NCBI RefSeq assembly: GCF_050434145.1
Contig: NZ_JBNPVX010000028.1
Location: 1-38,344 of the forward strand
Reading direction: 5' to 3'
Origin: JAISST01 sp050434145
GTDB lineage: Bacteria; Fusobacteriota; Fusobacteriia; Fusobacteriales; Fusobacteriaceae
Length of the DNA stretch: 38,344 nucleotides
Under the pieces are notes generated by a model that was not told the origin of the DNA, made no database searches, and worked only from the letters and a program-made list of their open reading frames with translations. Made by a program: the position numbers and the translations under genes. Every line of letters starts with the position of its first letter. Position 1 is the first letter of the stretch. Below, in pieces: positions 11,069 through 18,119 of the stretch.

Positions 11069-11530
11069 TTATTTCTTTCCAAATTTTGCTCTAGCTTCCA
11101 TTGCATTTAATCTTTTTAGATATTCTTTTAATTTTTTATTTTCTAGCTCTAATGCTTCTATTTCATTCTTTGTAGTTTTAAACTCTTCCATTACTGCATC
11201 ATATTTTTCTGTCAAAAAATTATGCTCTGTTTCTTCCATACCTAACTCTGATTCTAAAGCTCTTATGTTGTCTTCCTCTCTTTGTAGATAATACATTCTC
11301 TTTTTCCCTACATCAAATGCACTGTCTGTCGCTTGAATTTTCGCTTTTGTTCCATTAGGTGCTCTGAATACTTTTTCTTCAAGTGATTCAAATAAATCTT
11401 CTCTTTTTTCTTTCATAACTTTTTTGGCTGACTTTGTAGTATTGGTGTTTTTTGAAGCTGTCTTACTTGATGCTTCTAATGACATTGTGAACAACAACAA
11501 AGATGTAATCAATAACATTTTCTTTTTCAT
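11069..11530 (-). CDS. FadA-like secreted alpha-helical protein (153 aa)
   Basis: A small exported, almost wholly helical protein of the type encoded beside fusobacterial autotransporters. The start is ATG at 11530, preceded by GGAGGAGATT; a longer frame to 11590 has no ribosome binding site and would bury the signal peptide. Residues 1-20 form a signal peptide (basic MKKK, then LLITSLLLF, cleavage near SLEAS). Residues 20-45 are Lys/Thr/Ser-rich. From about 75 onward the chain is charged and heptad-like (LEMEN-type runs ending in KLKEYLKRLNAMEARAKFGKK), so a coiled coil or helical hairpin is expected. FadA of F. nucleatum has comparable size and build, but sequence likeness is weak, so the label is by architecture and context. 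It is the first gene of the adhesin operon. Confidence 0.6.
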   Translation of the reverse strand: MKKKMLLITSLLLFTMSLEASSKTASKNTNTTKSAKKVMKEKREDLFESLEEKVFRAPNGTKAKIQATDSAFDVGKKRMYYLQREEDNIRALESELGMEETEHNFLTEKYDAVMEEFKTTKNEIEALELENKKLKEYLKRLNAMEARAKFGKK

Positions 11531-12259
11531 AATCTCCTCCATTATAAAATATAATTTTTCACAACAAACAAAAAGGCTCTTTGAAACCAAAGAATTAGAG
11601 CTTTTAATTATGTTAGCATTAAAAAATTGTCCTAAAAAAACTTCTGATCAATTTTCTGTGAATTTAATTAGGAATATAATACCTAACATCCTAATCTTAC
11701 TTCTTTATCCTTATAATTTGTATAAGTGATCTATTTCCTTACTTGATGTATAATTTATTTAGAGATTCTAGCATAAATCATCATTTTTATTTTAGCATTT
11801 CTTTTTTATTTTGTCATTTTTTTTGTTTAAAATTTCCATATTAATTTTACAATATAACTGAAATTAACTGCAAAACACTATTTTAGATAACTATATATAT
11901 TTTATATAATTAATATCTATAAAATATATAAATTAGCCGTTTTTTCTAGTATTTTCTTTAATTCAGCAATGAGCTATCATTTACGCCGTATATATCCATG
12001 TCTTTTTTGACATTATTACATTTTTGAAGAAGCTAAATAATTACTGTGACAATATTTTCCAACTGAAACCATTCTTAAGTTTATTTTTATATGGGGTTTC
12101 TAATCTATGACTATATCTTTTAGATATTACACATAAATATTCTTTATTAGTTATTTTTATAGATAATTATTTATTTTATTTGAAAATTTATAATTTGATA
12201 CTAATAATATAGTTATATATAATTATATTGTAGTTTAATTATTTTTATATAAAAATATA
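11531..12259. other. Long AT-rich intergenic region between divergent operons
   Basis: This stretch separates the adhesin operon (minus) from ahpC (plus). I see no convincing gene, RNA or transposon in it. Several TATAAT-like hexamers occur, as expected by chance at this base composition. An ATTATA at 11551-11556 could be a minus-strand -10 for the FadA-like gene, but no good -35 stands in front of it and the leader would be only about 14 bases. Confidence 0.6.
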
Positions 12260-12288
12260 TTGACAGGTAAAAAAATTTGATGTATAAT
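12260..12288 (+). promoter_or_regulatory. Sigma-70-type promoter of ahpC
   Basis: TTGACA at 12260-12265 and TATAAT at 12283-12288, separated by exactly 17 bases. Both hexamers match the consensus perfectly. Transcription should begin near 12295, giving a leader of about 50 bases before the ahpC start. This is the best promoter in the window and suggests high basal expression. No clear PerR or OxyR palindrome was recognised beside it. Confidence 0.85.
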
Positions 12289-12346
12289 CATTTTATAACA
12301 ATTACAAATTAGAATTTACTACAAAATATCTATAAGGAGGATTTTT

Positions 12347-12904
12347 ATGTCTTTGATTGGTAGAAAAGTCCCTGAATTTAAGGCAATGGCCTATATTAAT
12401 GATGGGTTTAAAGAAGTTTCTCACGAAAATCTAATAGGAAAATGGTCAGTGGTAGTGTTCTATCCTGCAGATTTCACTTTTGTCTGTCCAACAGAATTAG
12501 AAGATTTACAAGATCATTATGAAAAATTTAAAGCTGAGGGTTGTGAAGTATATTCAGTATCTAGAGATACTCATTTTGTTCACAAAGCATGGCACGATAC
12601 CTCAGAAAGAATCAAAAAAGTGCAATATCCAATGATAGGAGATCCTACTGGAAAATTGCTAGAAGGATTTGAAGTAATGAGCCCTGAAGGCTTAGCTTAC
12701 AGAGGAAGTTTTGTAATAAATCCTGAAGGAACTATTGTCGCTTATGAAGTGCATGATGGTGGCATTGGAAGAGAAGCCAGTGAATTATTAAGAAAATTAC
12801 AAGCAGCAAAATTTGTTGCTGAAAATGGAGAGGTTTGTCCTGCTAAATGGAGACCTGGTAATGAAACATTAAAGCCAAGTATTGATCTTGTTGGAAAACT
12901 TTAA
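12347..12904 (+). CDS. ahpC: AhpC-type 2-Cys peroxiredoxin
   Basis: Reduces hydrogen peroxide, organic peroxides and peroxynitrite in the cytoplasm by a thiol cycle. The 185-residue length is normal for AhpC. The peroxidatic cysteine is C47 in FVCPTEL, and the resolving cysteine is C164 in EVCPAKW; both are in the expected places. The start follows AAGGAGG with seven intervening bases. A consensus promoter precedes it and a strong terminator follows, so it can be made alone in large amounts. The next plus-strand gene is a flavin disulfide reductase that is the probable electron donor. In a microaerotolerant anaerobe this pair would be a main peroxide defence. Confidence 0.96.
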   Translation: MSLIGRKVPEFKAMAYINDGFKEVSHENLIGKWSVVVFYPADFTFVCPTELEDLQDHYEKFKAEGCEVYSVSRDTHFVHKAWHDTSERIKKVQYPMIGDPTGKLLEGFEVMSPEGLAYRGSFVINPEGTIVAYEVHDGGIGREASELLRKLQAAKFVAENGEVCPAKWRPGNETLKPSIDLVGKL

Positions 12905-12910
12905 TTTTGT

Positions 12911-12948
12911 AAGAGAGACTTCTTTAACTTTGAGGTCTCTCTTTTTTC
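12911..12948 (+). terminator. Rho-independent terminator of ahpC
   Basis: Stem AAGAGAGAC (12911-12919) with GTCTCTCTT (12935-12943) and a 15-base loop, followed by a T run in the plus direction. It begins seven bases after the ahpC stop codon and precedes the reductase gene, so the downstream gene needs read-through or its own promoter. Confidence 0.87.
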
Positions 12949-13108
12949 TAAAATTTTTTACTATATCCAATTTTAATAATAATATTTAAATAGTTTTGAA
13001 TGGTAAACTTTTTTAATTCTATTTAAAATTTAGTAGAAAATATATTTGAAAGAATTTTATTTGCAAAAGCTCAAATTGAGTTTATCAAGAAAAAAAGGAA
13101 GGAAAACT

Positions 13109-14731
13109 ATGATATATGATTTAATAATAATAGGTGGTGGTCCATCTGGATTAACTGCTGGAATTTATGGTGGTCGAGCTACTTTGGATGTACTTATCAT
13201 TGAAAAAGAACAGGATGGCGGACAAATAAAAGTTACCAGTGAAGTAGTTAACTATCCTGGGATTGCAAAAATTTCTGGAATTGAATATATGAATCAGTTA
13301 AGAAGTCAAGCTAAAAATTTTGGTGTGGAATTTCTTATATCAGAAGTAATTGATATTAACCTATCTGGCGATATAAAAAAAGTAACTACTTTAACTGGAG
13401 AATATAAAGCATTAAGTATAATCATTGCTACTGGGGCTTCACCAAGAAAATTAAATTTTCCTGGTGAGAAAGAATATACAGGTCGTGGTGTAGCATACTG
13501 TGCTACATGTGATGGAGAATTTTTTACAGGTAAAGAAGTCTTTGTAATAGGAGCTGGTTTTGCTGCTGCAGAAGAGGCTATTTTTTTGACAAAATATGCA
13601 AGCAAAGTAACTGTAATAGCTAGAGAACCTGAATTTACATGTGCCAAATCAATTGCTAACCATGTCTTATCACACCCTAAAATAAAAGTTGAATTTAACA
13701 CTGAGCTCTTAGAAGCTACTGGTGATACACAATTGAAAAGAGCAAAATTTAGAAATAATCTAACTAATCAAATTTATGATTATAGTGCTCCTAGTGAGCA
13801 TTCATTTGGAATATTTGTATTTGTCGGATATGAACCTCAAAGTAAACTATTCAAAGACTATGTTTCTCTCGATTCTCAAGGATTTGTCCTTACTAATGAT
13901 AACCTCGAAACAAGTATAGCTGGAGTATATGCTGCTGGTGATATTAGGCCAAAAAAATTGAGACAATTGGTAACAGCAGTATCTGATGGAGCCCTTGCTG
14001 CAGTTAATGCAGAAAAATATGCTTTTGAAATGAGAAGCAGATTGGATATTCTAAAAGATGATAATAAAAGAAAATTATCTAATAATGGTTCTATTAATCA
14101 TGAAGAAATACTTGATAATAATTTAAGAAAGCAATTGAGTGGAATAGTAGAAAGATTTGAAAATTCAATTGAATTCGTACTAATAAAAGACAGTGGTAAT
14201 TCTTTATCTGACCAAATGGAAAACATGTTAAAAGAAATTACATCTGTATCAGATAAACTCAGCTTATCTATTTATGAGATGGGAAGTAATCTAGAAGTTG
14301 AGCACAAAATAAAAGCTACTAGATTTCCTACTATTGCAATTTTAGATAAAAATAAAGAATTTTCTGGAATAAAATATTCTGCTCTTCCTAGTGGTCATGA
14401 ACTCAATTCTTTCATTTTAGCCATGTATAATATAGCTGGACCAGGCCAAAAGATAACAGAAAATCTCTTAGACAGTATTAGTATGATTAACTCTCATAAG
14501 AATATAAAAATTGGAATATCATTAACTTGCACCAAATGTCCTGAATCTGTTCAGTCAGCTCAAAAAATTGCAGCAACTAATAAGAATGTTACAGTAGAAG
14601 TGATTGATGTATTTTCTTTTATTGATTTCAAAGAAAAGCATGGTATAATGAGTGTTCCAGCTTTAATAATAGATGATAGCAAAATTTTCTTTGGAGAAAA
14701 AAGTGTGGAACAAATATTGGAATATTTGTAA
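13109..14731 (+). CDS. AhpF/thioredoxin-reductase-like flavoprotein with C-terminal thioredoxin-fold domains (540 aa)
   Basis: Predicted NAD(P)H-dependent disulfide reductase that recharges AhpC. The start is ATG at 13109 after AAGGAAGG; an upstream TTG would add 21 residues without a ribosome binding site. Residues 1-310 are a complete thioredoxin reductase: FAD motif GGGPSG (9-14), redox CATC (C131, C134), second nucleotide motif GAGFAAAEEA (148-157), FAD motif AAGDIR (275-280). Residues about 335-540 form two thioredoxin-like folds, the last with CTKC (C474, C477) and a cis-proline loop SVPAL. In enterobacterial AhpF the equivalent pair of folds, with CHNC, is at the N-terminus, so the domain order here is swapped. 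A weak promoter (TTGAAT at 12996, 18-base spacer, TATTTA) lies upstream. The alternative is a general thioredoxin reductase serving several partners. Confidence 0.9.
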   Translation: MIYDLIIIGGGPSGLTAGIYGGRATLDVLIIEKEQDGGQIKVTSEVVNYPGIAKISGIEYMNQLRSQAKNFGVEFLISEVIDINLSGDIKKVTTLTGEYKALSIIIATGASPRKLNFPGEKEYTGRGVAYCATCDGEFFTGKEVFVIGAGFAAAEEAIFLTKYASKVTVIAREPEFTCAKSIANHVLSHPKIKVEFNTELLEATGDTQLKRAKFRNNLTNQIYDYSAPSEHSFGIFVFVGYEPQSKLFKDYVSLDSQGFVLTNDNLETSIAGVYAAGDIRPKKLRQLVTAVSDGALAAVNAEKYAFEMRSRLDILKDDNKRKLSNNGSINHEEILDNNLRKQLSGIVERFENSIEFVLIKDSGNSLSDQMENMLKEITSVSDKLSLSIYEMGSNLEVEHKIKATRFPTIAILDKNKEFSGIKYSALPSGHELNSFILAMYNIAGPGQKITENLLDSISMINSHKNIKIGISLTCTKCPESVQSAQKIAATNKNVTVEVIDVFSFIDFKEKHGIMSVPALIIDDSKIFFGEKSVEQILEYL

Positions 14732-14733
14732 TA

Positions 14734-14767
14734 GATCCTGCGTGGGGTGTCCCCCACGCTAGGGATC
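14734..14767. terminator. GC-rich hairpin between convergent genes
   Basis: GCGTGGGG (14740-14747) pairs with CCCCACGC (14752-14759) around a TGTC loop; the stem continues after a small bulge with GATCC/GGATC. It starts two bases after the reductase stop codon and lies between convergent genes, which suits a bidirectional terminator. There is no T run on either side, and its GC content is unlike the surroundings, so it may instead be a dispersed palindromic repeat. Confidence 0.6.
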
Positions 14768-14821
14768 GAAAACTAATCAATAGCAATTCTTGAAAAATTT
14801 TAAAAACACAAAATAAATTTT

Positions 14822-16153
14822 TTAATTAATTTCTTTTAAGAGAATATTCTCATAAATCTTACACACTTCCACATAATCTTCTTCTATATCTATATCCATA
14901 AAATATTTTTTATCATCAAAATTTACTAAATTAAGATTTTTTTCTTTTTTTATTATTTCTTTTCCTCCAACATCACCTTTTAATTCTAAAAATTTATTTT
15001 TTTTATCTATTGGAAAAAATACAGGAGAATATTGGTTATTTTTCACTACTGGTATAGTAATTAAATTTGTCTTCAATATTTCAAGATATAATGATAAAAT
15101 AATATTATCAGTCAATAGTGGTTGATCACATGGGAAAATAGCAAATATATTATTTTTAATTTGTGATATTCCTAGTTTTACACTTTCACTTTGACCTAAA
15201 TGTGCATTATTATTTTTCATAAATAAGCAATTATACTTAATCGATAATTTCTCTACAAATTCATTTTGTCCCACCACAATCACATTGAAAGTAGGAATTC
15301 TTTTTAACTTCTCTAATAAAATTTCTAATAATGATTTTCCGTTTATTTTTAATTCTAATTTATTGGTTTCTCCATATCTTTTTGAATATCCAGCAGCTAA
15401 AACTATTATATCACATTCTGGATTGGCTATAAAATTATCTTTAACACTTCCCAATAAATAAATTATATTTTCCTTTTTTAAAATTTTATATATAGATAGA
15501 GAAAATAAAAATCTTTTTAAAATATATTCATCATAAATTTTATCTATACCATTACAATAGATATATTTTTCACCATCATAATTTTTAAAAAATTCATTCT
15601 TTTCAAAATACACTTTTAAAAACATATAACTTTTATCTTCATTAGATAAATTAAAATTTATATAGTCTTTAAATTCTTTTTTAACAGTATCAAATCTATG
15701 TATTTTTTCTTCTGAAATATTGTTTCCTACTATGTTTGCATTAAGCACTCCAATTACTTTTGTTGTTTTTTCATAGATTAATGGCTCATTTTCATTCCAA
15801 AATTTCAGAAATTTTCCTTGAGCACCATCACCTTCTATCAAAATAAAATCATAGTTATCTTTTACTTCATCTATTATGTTATAATTCACTCCTATTATTT
15901 TATCTTCAAATATTTCTTCACATAATATATCTATATTATAGTTTTTACCTACATAAATTTTATTCCCTTTATTTATTTTACATATTTGGTATTGACTTTC
16001 ATTAGGTATTTTCATTTTAGTTGTAGTCGTTATCAAAACTTTTCCTATTTTTTTTAATTCTTCTGCAAGTTTAAAAATAAGAGATGTTTTTCCACCAGCT
16101 CCTGTAACTGTGATTATATCTCTTTTTTTTATATTAAAAACTTGATAAAACAC
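14822..16153 (-). CDS. YqeC-MocA fusion, selenium/molybdenum hydroxylase cofactor protein (443 aa)
   Basis: A two-domain protein for maturation of molybdenum hydroxylases. Residues 1-240 match the YqeC family linked to selenium-dependent molybdenum hydroxylases, with a P-loop-like TGAGGKTS (17-24) and EGDGAQG (107-113). Residues 247-443 are a MobA/MocA-type nucleotidyltransferase, with LAAGYSKRYGETNK (252-265), PCDQP (341-345) and a DVGG motif (394-397). MocA proteins attach a nucleotide to the molybdopterin cofactor. YqeC and MocA are often separate genes. The start is GTG at 16153, nine bases after AAGGAG. It stands alone, with no hydroxylase gene in the window; the adjacent AhpF-like gene is convergent. 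Function is assigned from the motifs; the substrate enzyme is unknown. Confidence 0.85.
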   Translation of the reverse strand: MFYQVFNIKKRDIITVTGAGGKTSLIFKLAEELKKIGKVLITTTTKMKIPNESQYQICKINKGNKIYVGKNYNIDILCEEIFEDKIIGVNYNIIDEVKDNYDFILIEGDGAQGKFLKFWNENEPLIYEKTTKVIGVLNANIVGNNISEEKIHRFDTVKKEFKDYINFNLSNEDKSYMFLKVYFEKNEFFKNYDGEKYIYCNGIDKIYDEYILKRFLFSLSIYKILKKENIIYLLGSVKDNFIANPECDIIVLAAGYSKRYGETNKLELKINGKSLLEILLEKLKRIPTFNVIVVGQNEFVEKLSIKYNCLFMKNNNAHLGQSESVKLGISQIKNNIFAIFPCDQPLLTDNIILSLYLEILKTNLITIPVVKNNQYSPVFFPIDKKNKFLELKGDVGGKEIIKKEKNLNLVNFDDKKYFMDIDIEEDYVEVCKIYENILLKEIN

Positions 16154-16260
16154 ATTACTTCACTCCTTTTGGGCAATGTTAAAAAATGGTAGACTTTGTC
16201 TTTAAAGTTACTGAATAAATTAAGAGAGTAGCATGGCTTTTTAGACTTTTATCAATTTTT

Positions 16261-16292
16261 TAAAAATAAATAGCGCACTATGAAGTACGCTA
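16261..16292 (-). terminator. Terminator of the long minus-strand operon
   Basis: In the minus direction an 8-bp stem TAGCGTAC/GTGCGCTA (with one G-U pair) closes a six-base loop and is followed by TTTATTTTT. It begins about 15 bases after the stop of the CARF gene, which marks the end of the housekeeping gene string. Confidence 0.82.
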
Positions 16293-16307
16293 GAGATTTT
16301 ACTCATA

Positions 16308-17399
16308 TTAATGTATAAAATTTGCATTAAAGTATGCAACCAATGAACGAAGCTCTTTTTCAGTACTTCCCAAAGTATAGATGTCTATTCCTGCTACACC
16401 ATTTTCACATGCATATTCTAAAGTAATTATCTGATCATTTTTTGAATTATTAACTATATAAAATCTTGATGAAGTACATTTTCTATCTGGATTAAAATAT
16501 ACATATACTAATTTATCTACATATGGTGAACTCTTCAACGAGTTTATAATTGTCTCTAGCTCTGGTATTGATTCTGTTCTATAAATTACTTCTTTGTCTA
16601 TAGGTAAACATGCACTTCTACTTGCAGGAAGATTGCTTTCATCAGTTGATAATTTAGCATAATATTCTCCCAAAGCAGAAAGACCCAGCATTTTTTTCCC
16701 ATTAATATTAACTTCCTCTATTAAATAATGTAATCTTGATGTTGCCTCCAAATATTTTTCTACTTTTTTATGAGAAACATATTCATTTTTCTCAAATATT
16801 TCAAAAAACTCAGAATGTTCCCAATAAAAATTATAATCAATTCTTATGGGAAAAGGTGATATTTCACTAATATTGTCAAATTCATCAAACATAAAATATG
16901 ATTTAATATGGAGTAATTGAGCCATTAAGCCCACCAAAAATATCTCTACTCTATATCCCCCCACAGGACAAATACATACATTGACTCTATTTCCAATTTC
17001 CTTTTTCACTATTTGATTAATTTCATCTATCAAATTCCTGATACCAATATTTGTGAAATTAGAATAATTTCTTTTATCCAATTTTAAAATGATTCTCTTA
17101 TCTACTTTCTTTGCTATTTTAAATTTTTTAAAAAGATTTTCTAGTACATTAACTGCTATTTTACCATTTACAGTATCATGGCTGAGTAAAAAAATTCTCT
17201 TCCCAGTAAATATTTTCTTTTGTATAAGTGTTCTTATTGCGATTATTTCTCTAAGCAAAAGAGAGTTTTCTGGCAATTCATTTATCTCTTTAGTATAATA
17301 TTCTAATACCTTCTTCTCAGATATTTCCTTTATATTGGGATTATTTTGGACAAAATAATCGATCATTCCAGTACCTACTGTCATAATAACATTATCCAT
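16308..17399 (-). CDS. CARF-domain protein, APE2256/Csx1-like, with possible RelE-like C-terminus (363 aa)
   Basis: The start is ATG at 17399, behind GGAGGTCTCT; two earlier ATGs in frame lie in front of that site. The N-terminus (MTVGTGM, residues 6-12) and the GGYR loop in CPVGGYR (145-150) match the two ligand-binding motifs of CARF domains in the Csm6/Csx1/APE2256 group, which bind cyclic oligoadenylate made by type III CRISPR complexes. Residues about 207-250 look like a winged-helix linker ending LSALGEYYA. Residues about 275-363 have a helix-helix-strand pattern that could be a RelE-type ribonuclease fold, as in the CARF-RelE protein Cami1; this part is inference. No HEPN R-x4-6-H motif is evident in that tail. 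The gene follows pth by 59 bp with no terminator between, and ends the operon. No cas gene or CRISPR array is in the window. Confidence 0.68.
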   Translation of the reverse strand: MDNVIMTVGTGMIDYFVQNNPNIKEISEKKVLEYYTKEINELPENSLLLREIIAIRTLIQKKIFTGKRIFLLSHDTVNGKIAVNVLENLFKKFKIAKKVDKRIILKLDKRNYSNFTNIGIRNLIDEINQIVKKEIGNRVNVCICPVGGYRVEIFLVGLMAQLLHIKSYFMFDEFDNISEISPFPIRIDYNFYWEHSEFFEIFEKNEYVSHKKVEKYLEATSRLHYLIEEVNINGKKMLGLSALGEYYAKLSTDESNLPASRSACLPIDKEVIYRTESIPELETIINSLKSSPYVDKLVYVYFNPDRKCTSSRFYIVNNSKNDQIITLEYACENGVAGIDIYTLGSTEKELRSLVAYFNANFIH

Positions 17400-17458
17400 A
17401 GAGACCTCCATGTTTTTCATTTATATAATATTGTTATTACCTTATATCATCTAATCTG

Positions 17459-18013
17459 TCAATTATACCTTTGCATCACTTCATCTATCCCTAGATTATC
17501 TATAAAGTCAATTACTGCCTTCTTAGCAATTTCTAGCATTTCTTCTGCTAATTCTGATTCCTCTTTGGAAAATTTTCCTAATACAAAGTCTATAGAATCA
17601 TTTTTAGGTTTTCCTATTCCACACCGTACTCTGCAAAATTCTATGCCAACATGAGATATTATTGATTTCATACCATTATGACCACCTGCTGACCCTTTTT
17701 TTCTGATCCTTACCTTACCAATTGGTAAATCCATGTCATCGTAAATCACTAATAAGTCTGTCTGTGGTTCTATTTTGTAAAAATTTATTATTGATATCAG
17801 AGAATTTCCACTTAGGTTCATGTAGGTCTGTGGTTCCAAAAAAAATATTTTTTCTCCTTTTATTACAGTTTCCCACAGTATCCCTTGAAATTTTTCTTTT
17901 TTATCATTAATAGAGAAATGTTGGACCAATTTGTCTATAACATCAAAACCTACATTATGCCTTGTATTCTTATATTTTTCTCCAGGATTTCCCAAGCCAA
18001 CTATTAATTTCAA
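17459..18013 (-). CDS. pth: Peptidyl-tRNA hydrolase
   Basis: Releases tRNA from peptidyl-tRNAs that drop off the ribosome. Length (184 aa) is normal. The signature GLGNPG is at 6-11. Catalytic residues are in place: N10, H19 in TRHNVGF, N68 in TYMNLSG, D93 in YDDMDLP and N113 in GGHNGMKS. The start is TTG at 18013, eight bases after GAGGGA; no in-frame ATG is better placed. It lies 106 bp after pheT and 59 bp before the CARF gene, all on the minus strand, and probably shares their transcript. Confidence 0.96.
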   Translation of the reverse strand: MKLIVGLGNPGEKYKNTRHNVGFDVIDKLVQHFSINDKKEKFQGILWETVIKGEKIFFLEPQTYMNLSGNSLISIINFYKIEPQTDLLVIYDDMDLPIGKVRIRKKGSAGGHNGMKSIISHVGIEFCRVRCGIGKPKNDSIDFVLGKFSKEESELAEEMLEIAKKAVIDFIDNLGIDEVMQRYN

Positions 18014-18119
18014 TTTATATCCCTCATTTACAAGTTATTTTGCTTCTTTCCTACGGATTTAGATTACTCTTTTATATTCTCCAATAATATTATCATATAT
18101 AATAAATATTACTATATCA

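Noticed and set aside
11424..11729. Plus-strand open frame of 101 codons opposite the FadA-like gene
   Set aside because: It overlaps the signal peptide region of a better supported minus-strand gene, has no ribosome binding site and an unnatural composition.
11940..12012. Minus-strand peptide VKKDMDIYGVNDSSLLN, reminiscent of KVDMDTYALMQ in the hemagglutinin remnant
   Set aside because: The match is about ten residues in AT-rich DNA and has no supporting frame around it, so a shared origin cannot be claimed.
13306..13701. Minus-strand open frame of 131 codons inside the reductase gene
   Set aside because: It is antisense to the conserved FAD and CATC motifs of a well supported gene and has no start signal.
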